Positions 23,601 to 37,586 of a DNA stretch of 64,000 bases are shown in pieces (the first letter of the stretch is position 1; each line of letters begins with the position of its first letter). The notes under the pieces were generated by a model. It saw nothing but the letters and a program-made list of their open reading frames with translations. It was not told the origin of the DNA and ran no database searches. The stretch lies in assembly GCA_032158295.1 (NCBI GenBank), contig CM063244.1, positions 8,202,055 through 8,266,054 on the forward strand, given 5' to 3'. This DNA is from Pycnopodia helianthoides (lineage: Eukaryota; Echinodermata; Asteroidea; Forcipulatida; Asteriidae). A program made the translations under genes and the position numbers.

Positions 23601-26600
23601 CCTGGATAGGCCGCTGGGGCCGAGCGAAAGCCTGACCCGGCAGTTGGTCAGACTGATCCGGCAGTGGGTCAGTCCTCTGGAACCCGGAATCCGGGTCAAT
23701 ATTCTGACCCGGAAGTTTTTAGAATGAACATTGGTGTATTAAAATATTCATAAATATTCATATTCATAAAAATAAATGTATATATTATTTCAGCGTAACT
23801 TGCATGATAAAGACAGTCATAGCAAAAACTGCTCTCAAAATATCTTTACCCTGAAAGGCTGTAGTATTCGAGAAACTAATCAAAACAATTAGATTGGATC
23901 TTGTGAGTCCAAAACTCATTTTTTTTAAAACAGTTAAACATAATTAATAGTTTTGTTTTACTTCTTTCTCGTGACCCCGATGACTGTATGATTGAGCTTA
24001 AACTTTCACAGCTTGATTGTTTGTTTTTTTTCATTGTTGGGTCACATAAAGACAAGTGTGGATACTGGTCTTTTAAAATTGCCTGTGTTGTGCGCGTGCT
24101 TTAAAGATCCCACAAACCACCCACGTTGCTTATTGCGGTAGTATGTATAGCAAGACGTATCATCGGTAATTATTATGAACTTCAAAAAATCCCTTCACAG
24201 TACTTTGTTCACCGCAGTGTTATAACCCAAACCGTCCTTCTAATTTACCAGAGACAAAGAGGGTCTATTTTTGAAGCTCACCGATTACCAAGTAAAGACA
24301 CGTCGATCTTCTATGCTTAATAAAGCATATTTTTCACAACAGACGTTATCATTGACCTATTCCGATATGCTATTCTTCGCAATGAGAGAGTTCCTTAATT
24401 CGCTTAGTCTTCTTCACTCACGTGTGAACTTGAAGGGGGGCCTTCAATCCTTCAAAGATAGGGATGGTTTCTCACCGGGGAGAGGAAATCCCTTGTCTTT
24501 AGGAACCTAATTGGGGTAGTTAATTAGAAGAGACACTCGACCAGTGCAGCGTCATCTTAATTATATAAATTTAAAAAAAATTGCAAAGCGATGTTCCGAG
24601 GTGGCTTCTGGTCTGTTGATGGTCCAGCTGGGCCGTGAGCTTGGCGGTCAATCGGGCCCGAGGGCCTGGATGTGAAGGAAGCACAGACCGTGTCCCCTAT
24701 CCCAAATCTTATTCTTCCTCCCTACTCAATTGACCGTATCGTTGATGTTGTCACTAGGCCGGGAGACTTAGTTTCGACTTCAATCAAAGTTTATACTATG
24801 TCATGCCTTCTATGTAATCATTATGTTCCACTATACTAGTACTACACAAAGTTTCATTGAATATTATTCTTATTTTGTGTCTGATCGAGACGTTGAGTGG
24901 CATGGGGGTGCCGCTGGCTCAATCCCCCTGTGCCTGCTCGTAACAGTCTGCATTAATGTTTTCCTTCGGTTCACAGTCATTAGGGCCAAAGGAAGCTCGG
25001 TTCTTGTCCCGAGACTCTTCAGTCAGCTCGGCATGTAACTAGAAAAGTCAATAAATAAACCGCATACTTAGCTTAAAGGTTCCCAACTGTTGTGGTGCTA
25101 CTTTGAAATATTTTGAACACGAGAGAGCCAAAACTATACTTAAAGGCAGTGGATACTTTGGGTAATTACTCCAAAAATCCATTACCGAAAAAACTTACTT
25201 GGTAAGGAGCACCTGAGAGCTGCTGATAATATAAAACAGTGTGAGAAACGACTCCCTCTGAAGTAATGTTGTTTTTTGAGAACGAGGTAATTTCTCACTA
25301 AAATATTTGAATCTGAGAAAGGCTTCAGGCATGAAGCCTTTCTCGGGCATCTGAAAGCACACAGTTCTATATGCAACAAGGGTGTTTTTTCTCTCGTTAT
25401 TTTCTTGCAACTTCGATGACAAATTGAGCCCAAATTTTCACAGGTGTGTTATTTTATACATATGTTGGGACACACCAAGTGAGGATACTAGTCTTTGACA
25501 CTTACCAAAAGTACATCCTGCCTTTAAACCTTGCCGCGTTTTTTTTTGGGGGGGGGTGCTTTTTTATTTCAAGAGGTGTTGAGTTTGCTTATGCGAAACA
25601 TCGACTTCGTTTTTTTAAATTTTTATATATAATGTTTTTTCACTGATAAAGTAAACATTAGACTCCGAAATTTTAGAATATCTTCATGTTCCCCGTTTTT
25701 AACAAATCTTAGTCATTCTGGTTAGGAATGTAGGCCTTAATCAAGCTTTTGATAAAGGATTTCGTTCATTCCGCATTCTTAAAATTTTTAAAGAAACATC
25801 CAAAAACTCACCTGCAGACAATATTCATTAAAAATGGCGCTCATTTTTGTTCTCTCAACAATTTCTGCTTGACAGCTTTATGAATTAGGGCCATGACCGC
25901 TTGGTACGAGATAATTGACCCCCAATAGAGACTTTAAAAAGAGGGGTTGGAATTGGGCTCGATTAACCGGGGGTAGTGCAGAGGTCTTTGCCTCCCCGAA
26001 TCGAAACTCTGCGATCACTTTTTATCAACATAGTCAAAACATGGCTTGGATTTGCTTCAAGATTATGGTTTCCTTTTCGGTGTGTAATGGGTATGTGAGA
26101 TTAGTGATGTCTGCAGGACATGGCGGATGCCTGGTATCCGTCTGCCCAAGCTAGATCAAACCCTACCTGGGCACAGCTCCATAACGCCGTTGATCAGGGG
26201 GAAAAAAGTAGTGCTGACAGCAACCATTGTGCTAAGCAACGAAATCGGCGGGGTACCAGTCTTGGGAAGTGGACATCACATGACACTACAGCTGGTATTA
26301 CCTGTTTAGTACTTAGTAGGGGAAAAAAAGCTAAGTGCTTAGCAAATTTGGTTTTGAGTTGGAATCTCTATGGAGTTTGTCCCCAGGCTTTACAATAAGT
26401 AAAATCCTCCTTGGACGCAAGATGCAGAAGAAAAGATACCAAGAAAAGAGGGCAACAGGAAACAGTCGCTTGGTATGAAAACCAAGTTCCCAGATAGGCT
26501 TATAACCCTCCAGTGTTTTCTTAAGTACAGAAATACCCAGATGTTTCGGAGGAAAGTGGGTTAAAGGTACTAACTTTTGCTTCGCCTTAATGGAATGTAC

Positions 26601-29600
26601 AAATGTTACCTCTTTCTGAACAGTCGAAATCAACTTCAAAATAGGGGTTGCTTGCCTTGTTACTATTTAGTCTTGGTTCAAGATGTAAACTATGTTTATT
26701 GTCCACGTTGTTGCTGAAAAGTTTCATTGCTCATTGTTATAAATTACCGAAAACGGATAATTTAAACGTATGATAATTAATTTGTGTGAATGGCATCAGT
26801 GACGAGAATGCAAATTTGCATTGAATCCATGCAATACTGTTTAACGACGCCATTATACACAGTCACGTGACACCGTTTGCATCGACCCAATTCACCTGCA
26901 ATTTGACTCCCAAAATGGCAGACCGTATGGGCAGACGGCAAATTTATTTTCTGCAGCACACGTCGGCTATGGAGTCAACAGTCAAGGGATAGGGAAGAAC
27001 AGCCTATCTCTTAACTGTTGACGTATTGACGAAGTATGCTGCAGAAAAAAAAATCGCGGGCAGACGGAGCCGTGTGTGACGTCATTGCAAAGGGCCTTGG
27101 TACAGCAACCTCGTCTGTGCCTGACTGCATCGAATATGTACGGAGCTTCTCTCTCAAAGTTAAATGAGATTCTAGTTTCGGTGAAAAACACTTTCTTCAA
27201 GTTGAGCGTGAGTTTAGACTGAAAGCAGGCGGTGAAATCCTGAATTCTCAAACGGATAAAGTTAATCCGAGTGGAATTCTGTCACCAAAACGGGAAACAG
27301 AATGCTGTTTTTTTCTTCCCCTACGGGAAGACGAAATGGCGCCTGTCCCACGGGCGTGTACTGAACGCGAACTGTCAGCGGGGCGCCAGTGCCTGCTATA
27401 ACTTGTCATCTTGCGAATACGATGGATCCATCCGTCCCTTGAACTATATTTGAAATGCTTGCATTGTGATTTGGGTTAAAAATTAACTGTTGTAGCTGTC
27501 TATGTATAAACTAAAAGCCAGTAAAGCTGGAGAAGGTCGATCTCGGACATTTTGTTTTCTTCAGGACGTGTCAGTTTTCGGGGGAAGTTTATCTTCACTC
27601 GGCAGCGATCATGCCACTGTTAAAACGATGGGTAATTCTTTTACCTAACACGCGGTCCTCTTCCAAACACTCTTTTGTTGGGTAAAATTAAAGGGACACA
27701 TAAGTAGAATATAATGATTCACACAAAAATTCCTCGAACATGTTCGGTTTTCCTTTCACTTCGGTCCGTAATTTCGCGTAGTACATCCGTAGTTTGGGAA
27801 TTTTATCATTGAATGACAAATTGTATACATTGGTGTTTGACGAATGGATTTTATTGAAAACCTAAAATGTCATAGACTTTACCACAATGATTTCCTGCAT
27901 TGTGTTATGATATCTATTCTTAGAATCCCGCATATCCCGTTGTTTAAACCGCTAAAGTGTGATGATGACTAGATACAACTCTATTTTTTCAAATTTAAAG
28001 TTGTTGGTGTTACTGGTGGGGAAAGCAGAGTAGAAAATACACCGATGCGTCATCCTTTAAAATGGAGACTAATTGATATTTCAGCGTCGGGCACTCTAGT
28101 AGATAGGTTCTTAGGATTTGTGTAATCACCCTTTAATGCAATGAGACAGTATTCCAAACCACTGTATGGGGATGACGGATTAATGAACAAGGTTGAGCGA
28201 CTCATTACACATCCATGGTAATCCCCTAATTAGTTTCAGTATAGCGGTTAAACCCTTCCTCGCCCTCACCGGCGGAACTTTCCCCTCCCAAGGGCAGTGT
28301 GAAAAGTCCCATCGATGAGGGCGTTAAACCATGACAATAAAGTTCATCATTCACTGATGACATGCTGATTGCATACTTTTTAAATCACTTCAAAAAAATG
28401 GTTCTATGGACTGTATGTGGATGTTAGACTTGCATTCAAGTCGTCTACGGTTACCGTAACTCACCTTAGTGGAAGTGACGTAATTGGTACAGACTGTCAC
28501 TTGCTAGAAGCGGATGGTAAACTAGTCCCAGAGGGAAATTGTATGAATTACAGCAATTAAAGCCTTGAGTTCAAGTCTAGTTGAACGTTGTATTGACCTT
28601 TCTGTTGTGACGTCACAGCCGTGAGTTTTGCCAACCTTGGTTGGTAAAAGTATGGTCGGCCTTCAGTGCAAACACAACAAATTGATCATTTAATAAACTA
28701 TTGCTCAAATTAACGTTAACATATCACTGATACCCATAACAACAAAAAGTACACATCATAACTATTCTCCATAAGAAATTAATTTAAATTGTAAATTTGT
28801 ACCAACTCAGTAATATATTTTGTGATACACAAGGACGCCAATACAAAAAGAAAAAGCTCATAGAAATGTATTTTGTTTAAAAACAGAAGAAGCTATTTTG
28901 TTTTAGTGGTCCGGCTTGTGTATCACAGAATGACGTATAACTGGGTCAGTACATTAATTTGCCCCATTTCGTAACACATACTTTCTTTAACTTTAAGTAG
29001 CACATTTGATCTATTAGTAATTTGGGTTGATTACATTATTGTGTTAAATGATAAACCGTTGTGTGTTTTTTTGTGGTTTTTTTTTGCATTGAAGGCCGCC
29101 CGTACTTTTTTACTGGTTGGCAAAAGTCGCGGCTGACGACGTCGCAAAAGAAAGGTCGACATACAAATACTCCCATACGCAAAACAAAAATACCAAAGAA
29201 AAGTAGCAGCTAATAAGTTGTTAGCGGCTTTAACATCACAGAAGAACCATCAATAATAAAGTTGAAGTATTGATAGGCCTATGCTTTTCCATTTTAAAAA
29301 TTATTCTTCTCGGGAGATATCAAACATTGCTTCTACAACAAACGAACGCTATCAAAAACCACGCCCTCACCATCAAACCCACCAACTTCGTATTTGCCAT
29401 TCAATGACCTCCATGATAAGTACTCCGGCCAGAAAATCGTGCACATTTTTTTTAATAACTTCTCCCTAGGTATGACGACAATAAAAATAGTTATTTCTTT
29501 GCCAACGACTGTTTACTGATAGCACACCTGCAGCGATAACAAACCCTGGGGGCATATCGGCGGGCACTTGGGGGACATTTTTTAAGGGGACCAATAATGA

Positions 29601-32600
29601 CGCACATCCCCCCATCCTCATTACGGCATTTCCGTGGTGTGTGCGGGGTTTGTTTCTTCAGGATATTGCGAACATTTTTTGAAAGGTATAGGAAACTGCA
29701 GGTGACGGGTGAGTGGCTCATACAATGTTGAGACTGTTGACCATTTGGCGCGCGGTGCAGAGTGAGACATCCAATCAGGTGTCCAATAAAGCCGTCAAGC
29801 AGAAAATTCAGCTCCTGACAACCCCTGGACACGGTATTCCTGACTTTTAATCATGGCTTGCAGGCCATACATGGAGTAAATCAAATCAAAGTATTTAGTG
29901 TAGCATTCAACCATGGAGCTATACTGCAACAGACTACATAAGCTATATACTCAAAATGACGTAGGTCCTTTTAGTCCTTAAGTCCTTTGGGGTAAGAAAC
30001 GGTTTTGCAACCTTGAACACTGTACTACCGGTACATTACTGAACTACAGGTGTCCAATAAAGCCGTCAAGCAGAAAAGTCAGCTCCTGACAACATTATTG
30101 GCTGGGCTGAAGATTCACAGAATTTGTTTTTGACCGCATGAGGGCGTGTGTGAACCAGATTTGCGTTATGCAAAACAAGTAAAACGACCTCCCTTCTTTC
30201 ATTGTTGCGATTATAATATTATTGTCTTATTATTTATTTGGCCATTAATACAGGGAAACAGCACACAGGCAGTCCAAATAGGATAAAACTGTCATTGTGA
30301 TGCAAAGAAAATCGCCGTTGAAAGCGCCCTCGTTTGGTCAAGAATACGCAACAATAATTGCCTGAACATCTGACGTCACACTTCGAGGCTCGCGGAAAGG
30401 CAGTAGGGCCTGTTTTTTAACATCATTGTATACAGGAATTCGTTTTGTTCAGTAGTTCGCTCTGTTAATCACAATCGCATTGCATTGTTGGCTTTAAAAC
30501 AACATGTGAGTCACTTGATATCACAAACAAATCAGATATTTTTATTGGGGAAACTGTATTGTAGCAACAATCACGATAAGATAACTCGAATCATTTCATG
30601 AATTAAAGAAGTTAAACAACAAAATTGATGACGAATCATGATGGACGATTTAAAGACAACCCCTGGACACGGTAAATCCTGAAGTTTTCCATTCACGCGT
30701 TATGTTCGCGGAGTCATACCTTTCCTTTTGGGCGGGTAAGAAACGGTTTTGCAACCTCGAACACTGTACTACCGGTACATTACTGAACTACTTTTTAAGA
30801 CGTCCCCTCCTTTAGGATACAATAATAACACAACATGAAAAGCATATAGGCTGTACAGCTTCGAAGCAAGACTATCTGATAGTCTGAGCGCGGCAGCTGA
30901 GGCAATTTAATATGTACAGGGCATAGTTTCCATATCAGAGTCTTGCAGGCGCGAATGCAAGGTCGTTAGTCTCATTATCAAGCGCTAACAAATAGGCCTG
31001 GCACGGGAAGAAATCAGTTATAGGGAAACAGGAACTAAACTGGCATGGGATTACACACAATTGGGCGTGTCTTTATATTGAAACATAAACATTAAGGTTC
31101 GCCTTCTCTTGGCGCGCAAAATATGATATTATGTGACCTAAGTTAATGCGTGCGTGTATTTCCCGAATACAGACGTTATCGTGTACCTCGACCCCAGCTT
31201 GTCCAGTGGAGTAAATAACTAAGCGTTCATAATCAGAGTTTGAGAGGGGCCATGCTATTTCCTTTACAGCCCTGAGAAACACTTATAAAGTTAGAATGTG
31301 ACAAAACGGGCTCAATATTTATAGACTTCAAATGCCAGGCTTTTGCCAAACTCCGGTCTAGGCTCCGTCTCTGGGCACTCATTTTGGTGTTGAAGCACCG
31401 TGCAAAATGCACATTGCTCCAAAATTTATGACGGAGCCCAAGCCGGGGCCGGGGCCCAAGCGTTGTTTTGGAAATAACCCTGTTGTTGTTGTCGTTCTTC
31501 CCACTTTATTGCAACTGCACGCGATCAAACTGAATACCTTTCTAATGAAAACAATCCGTCGCCCATTGCACGGTCAGCCATTTGCGTGTAGAGCCTCGAA
31601 TTGGGGACATTCGAAAAGACATCGAAAAGACGCATTACATAATTCTGTATTGTCACTGTATAATGTAACGCCACTTTCATCCAAACAGATACATACATAC
31701 AATACAAAGTGTTGAAGCGTGAAGTCGAGGCTCTACACGCACATGACGGATCCCTGCAAGTAGCGAATACCCTGCCCAAGTTACCCTATAAACCATGCCC
31801 GACGTTCAAACTGAGTTCCCCCTTATGGGTCCACCATACCCACGGATCATTCCCCCCCCCCACCCCACCGTTATCCCTGTGCTCTGATTTGACTCACATG
31901 GTCTTGTCAGAATCAGTTAGGAAGAACGTCACAGGGGCGACACCTGGTGCTAAGATGCTGGCCCCGTGTGTTGCAGGAGGGGGGGGGGCTTCAGGGATGG
32001 TGAACCGGACCCGTGACCGCGATCTGACTAATCAAGTTTTCCCAGAAAGGAAATTTGGTTGATTTGGGGGACAAGGTATATACGATCCATTACAAGAAGT
32101 TTTTCTTTTGCAATTACGAGCATTTAAGTATGCTGTTGCTACCAGGGTCCAGATATTTCATGGTAGTGCCATACCAAAGAATGAGGCTTACGGCGCCCTG
32201 TAAACTGTGTACTTCTATGGGCCGTGGCAGGGCGTAAGCATGGAATTCTACGGTAAGCAGGTCCAGGAAATGCACATGACCTTATGCATGCACACGATGA
32301 CGGTTGAGTAGGGCGCCCTCGCCTAGAGGTCAAAGGGAAGATGTTCATTGATCAATCCTGTGAGCCGCGCGTACAAATCGGTGCGTTTCCATTGTTTCAT
32401 CATGATCGATTTACCTCTAATGGCGGCTTGATGGGACGTCAATGCATAAGGTATGTTGGGCCCCATGGAGACACTCCATGGCCCAGTTTCATAGAGCTGC
32501 TTCACGGCCGATTCTGTGCTTAACTGCACGATTTCGATTTCATAGCGCTGCTAACCGTAAGCACACGAACAGGGCCCAATTTCATAGAGCTGCTAAGCAC

Positions 32601-35600
32601 AACAATTTGCTTAGCATGAAATTTCTTCCTTGATCAAAACACGGTTACCAACCAAATTTCCATGTGGTTGCATATTGCTTGTTACTGGTATTCAGCTGTT
32701 GTTTGCTTATCCTGAAAATCACGTGGAAATTTGGTTGGTAATCCTGTTTTTATCAAATGAAGAAATTTCATGCCAAGCAAATTGTTGTGCTTAGCAGCTC
32801 TATGAAATTGGGCCCAGGCATGCTAACCTCCCGGTGCTTACTGCACGGAAATGAATGACGTAACAATGCAAAATGCATGGTGAACGCGCAAGATGACCGC
32901 CTTATTTTCTTGCTAACCTGTGAAATACGCTTATGCTTTAATAAGCAAATTGTTCTGCTGTAGTTAGCACAAAAATTTGCTTACCGTTAAGCAGCGCTAT
33001 GAAATTGGGCCCAGGTTACGCTCCTTTCACACAAGGAAACTATGTTTGGGTTTTTGTTTGGGTTTTATCATCATGTTCACAATCCTTTTAGGGGGGGTCA
33101 CAACATGACCATCCGCCCACCCCAATCTCTGCAAATAAAAAGGTCAGGAAGGAAAGTGAAAGTTAAGAGAAACGGAAACAACACAGTCATTGCGTATTAG
33201 TCTTTAAAAAAGAGGATTGGTTACGTAGACCATTGTAACCTGTGACGTCACATGGTTTACGAAAGAGCCACAGAGCCTGGACTTCCTGCAGGAACTATTT
33301 GTATACACAGCTCAATGGAAGATAACATTATCATCTTCTTGATTCTATGGAGACTCACTATTTTTTATCAACCTTTGGTAGGGCCTATTATGAAGGGAGG
33401 GTGCACGTCTCAAAACTTGTTCTTATAACTCTTGAATTTATGTGGAAATTAGTATTATATCAAACGTAAAATTCCCCAATTCACCATTGTAGTATCTCGC
33501 CTGCCAGTAAATGCCCTGGAATGTACAAGGGCACTCTTTTTGTAAACAAATGTACATTGTCGATATATTGTCTCATCAAAATGAAACAGAGTGACTGCTG
33601 CAAAACCCCGTGCATGCAGCGCATTGATTAATTAAGCAATAAATAACATAGCCCGAACATCTGACGTCACACATCGAGGCTCGTGAATAACGCCAGAGAC
33701 CGGCTTTGAGCGTTTGGAGGGATCCTGACAAACGCACCTTTGACCTCGCATCCCGTTCACATGGTAGTCTATTGTATGGACGTACATACATTACCATAGA
33801 GTTATATATAGGAACATACATTACCGTAATTTAATAGACCGGTGTCCTGACCCTTGCGGTCAGGACAGGGGACCAGTCTATAAATAACTTTACATTTAAA
33901 CGTTGATGGCGAGAACACTAAAAGGAAAAAAATACAAACTGTTTTAACCAAAACTGTATAGTGATGATCGAGGTTTCATTTCTGTGGACAGTATTCGAAC
34001 GCGAGGCAAACGTTTAACCCATTTACCCCCCCCCCCTGCACACCCACCCCTGCACCCGGCTGTCCATAAAAGGGCGTGACTCAAAATGTTGTGGAGGGAA
34101 ATCAGTCTCATTTTGCAGCCACTGATAGCGCGGCCGGGCCGGGGACCCTCGGCACACTGTATAGAGCTGCTTCCGATGGTGTGGCGCTTCGAGGCCACAC
34201 GGCTCCCTGTCATATTTCATCTACGTATGATAAAGTTTTAAAACAGGGCATGTGGAAATTAAGTAAAACATCTGACTTATGGTCGGATCACCTACGGGCA
34301 TCCGGATTTATTTGTGGGGCTGGCCTATTGAACAGCTGGGCTCAATACCATGAAGCTGCTAAGCATGCTGTTTTTCTTGCAAAGCGAAGGGCCTACTAAT
34401 TTATAAAGATGCACAGCTACTTGAGCAAACATTTGTTATTTTAAAGTTAAAATGTAATTTTGATATTTTCACACTTCTTAATTGTTCGTAACTATCGGGG
34501 AAAAAATTGTTGACCCAATGCATATGCTCCATTTTGGGAGTCTGTTTCACGTGTGTTACTGTGCAGTCAGCTTTTTAGGCGACGCGTGCGTATTATACGC
34601 TCACCATATTTTTTTACAAGCAATTTGACTCCCAAAGTGGCTGACCATGCGCAGTGCAGACAGTGGCCGTGTGTGACGTCAGCCGCATGAGGATCTTCAT
34701 GGACGACTTTTCATCTGAAAGCTGAGTTTTTATAAACTTGATACCACAACTAATTGCGCTGTGAACTATATTTCCGTCTGAAACACCTTTGTACGGGAAA
34801 GTTGACCCAACAAACTGTCTCTTCATGCACATGACGTCATTTGAGTAGGGCGCCCTCGGCTAGAGGTCAAAAGAAGGTAGCCCGAACATCTGACGTCACA
34901 CTTCGAGGCTCGTGAAAAACGCCAGAGACTGGCTTTGAGCGTTTGGGGGATCCTGACAAACGCACCTTTGACCTCGCATCCCATTGCGGTCTTGCAGATA
35001 AGGACAGGGACAAGTCTAGCAGTGACCATCATTTTGATTAATGGACCGGTGCCTGTGTCCGTATCCTTGCGGATAAGGACAGGGGACCAGTCTTTTAAAA
35101 AGGGTGCTCACCGTCCCATCCTGTGCACTGCGAGTACGTGTGCGTTTTCCACTGTTTTGTCATCGTTTTACCTTTAAGATGGCGGCGTGATGACGTCAAT
35201 GCACAGGTCTATTTCAAATAGACTGTAAAAGTCACGCGAGTATTCGAACATTGGGCCCGTGACAGTGCGATATTTTTGTTTCCTTCACATGTTAAAGCTA
35301 TGTAGGGGGGACCCAGGGGACCCCCAAAATATTCTGTACCGTGGGATATTAATACAAAGCGAACGTGTGTACAAATTTAAATACTGCGATGAAACAATGA
35401 CCCATTATTCGTTTTCCATACTCAATAACGTGACCACCTAAGCTGATAACATTTTAGCAGGTTGTTTGATGATAAAGAGTTTATACTGCACGTTTAATAC
35501 CCATTGATGTACCAAAGCAATAGAACGTGGCCAACATTTTGTAATTATCAAAGACCAGTATCCGCACTTTATGTGACCCAACATCGACATGAAATAACAA

Positions 35601-37536
35601 ACTTGTGAAAGTTCAAGCTCAAACGGTCACCAGACGGAGTGACGAGAATCATTTTAGTGATAAACAAATTAAAAATCACTGTTTGCACTGTTTTCAAACA
35701 GTGAGCTCACTAAAACAAAATGTTTCACTCATTTCTCAAGCATTTGAGGCAAAAAGATTTACATGAGTGAAGTTTTCCACCATGACCATCTTTATAGACC
35801 TTTTCAAATCGACGTCACAGCTTGAAATGTTGCCAACGAAGGTTGGAAAACTATGGGAAGCCATGAATGCAAAGCAAAAACAGACAGCCACGGTTTGTAA
35901 CAATATTAAACAGAATAATACTGAAAGATACTGTTGAATTTGTTGGGAACAAAGCAACCAATTAGGGGATGTATTCCTTTTTAATTGAAAGTTTGCAGAA
36001 ATGTTGAATTTGGTCACACCACTCTGTTACTACGATTGGATGTATTGCAAACACTCGGCCTTCCATACCAACCAGCGCGGTTTGTTGATCAACAATGGAA
36101 AAGTTTAAAATATCCGCAAATCTGTGAATATTTTCGCATTTTAATCCAATGTTGCGCATATCCTCTAAAGACGTAATCGGGTAGCGATAAAAAAAAATAC
36201 AATAAATATTGGTCGCAGAATGATGGTATGATTAGTTTGATATTGAGTTTTACAGGATAAAGAGTAAACACTTTTCCACAAATTAGGCCTAGAACCTAAT
36301 GATACATTAAATGATGTTTTTCTCTGAGAAATTTGACACTAACACCTTATGTGCTTCTGAGTACCTTGAGCTTTTGAGTAGGCCTATATGCTCAAGGCCT
36401 ACAATAGGTTGTAGTAGGTTGTATTTACCTGGCTAATTTTGCTATTAACAGTATAAAACAAAACAAACACACCCAACAATACCAATCACTCAGACTTTAA
36501 GACCAAGTTTCCAGCACTTTCCGGACTGGATGTTTTTCGTTTGGCGTTGACATTTTGTTTGGTTTTTTCTACCTTTTAGAAAAGTTGAATCTTTCACCGA
36601 ATCGAAACTCCAGAGCTCATTAGTCAACGTCAGAGGAGGCATATGCACGTGGCTGCAACTCAATGGCTGTCAACATTACAAGTATGGACCATTTTGCATG
36701 AGTTATTCATTGGCCTGCATTATTCAACATGTAAATTAGATACATTTGCATATATTACAACCCGTTACTAAACTAACTCTTGCATATTCATTAAAGTGCA
36801 TTCGAGTCGTGTTTGATATCTTCAAAGGAGCAACTTATTTGATAAATTAAACAGCAATTTTGCACAATGGGCTTTCCACAAAACAATTGTCCAAGCTCAA
36901 AGTTACCTTGTCATACCATGTTATGCGCACTGCTTGAGACTCGCTCACCGCTTGTTTCATCTGAGAATAATTATTTTGCAGAAATGTATTTTCTGCTGAA
37001 GCAGAACAATAAAATTAGGTTAAGCTCTGAGAATACAACGCAACGATTTGCTCATAAAAAGCCCGGCTCGGCTGCACCTTTAAGTTGACCACACTCAAGA
37101 AATTTTTTATCAAACTAACCGGTGAAATACATGGCTCGTGTATGCCTAGAAACAGCTTAAAGCGGTTTTCTGATGTGTGTTTAATTCAAAATGTCTAACA
37201 AGTGTGTGTTTTATTGATCCGGAACCTGTCCATCCATCAATAGCCGAATGTGATGGCGCAAGCCTCGCTTTTCACATGCAACGAGTGAGAATTTACAATG
37301 TCCACTGTTGTTTGCACGGCGTCCATACCTGTCCATACCTGTCCACCCTATACGTACATTCAAGCAGTGACAGATCACAGACTGGTGCTGTAAATCTAAC
37401 TTTCAAAGTGCTAGTCGAGATATATAACCAAACAGACATATGAAGCTAAACCACGAATCACAACCATCGTGCACGTTCTGCAGTGGAAGGGGTAGTGGTA
37501 GGTAGGGGTATGGGAAGGGGTAGGGGTAGGGTTAGG

Positions 37537-37586
<50 letters not shown>

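Noticed and set aside
26331..26639. 102-codon minus-strand ORF
   Set aside because: No motif, no splice sites in a consistent frame, and AT-rich codon use typical of chance.
27271..27453. 60-codon Cys-containing ORF proposed as an extra receptor exon
   Set aside because: It ends in a stop without a donor, and its phase does not fit between exon 1 and exon 2. The T-run inside it looks like low-complexity DNA.
31709..32062. 117-codon ORF with two N-glycosylation motifs
   Set aside because: The first part is the arm of the 31563-31758 element, a G-run breaks the middle, and no donor leads to an in-phase exon.
37177..37443. 88-codon ORF as an ectodomain exon
   Set aside because: Its 3' part is the arm of a foldback element, and no donor gives a phase compatible with exon 2.
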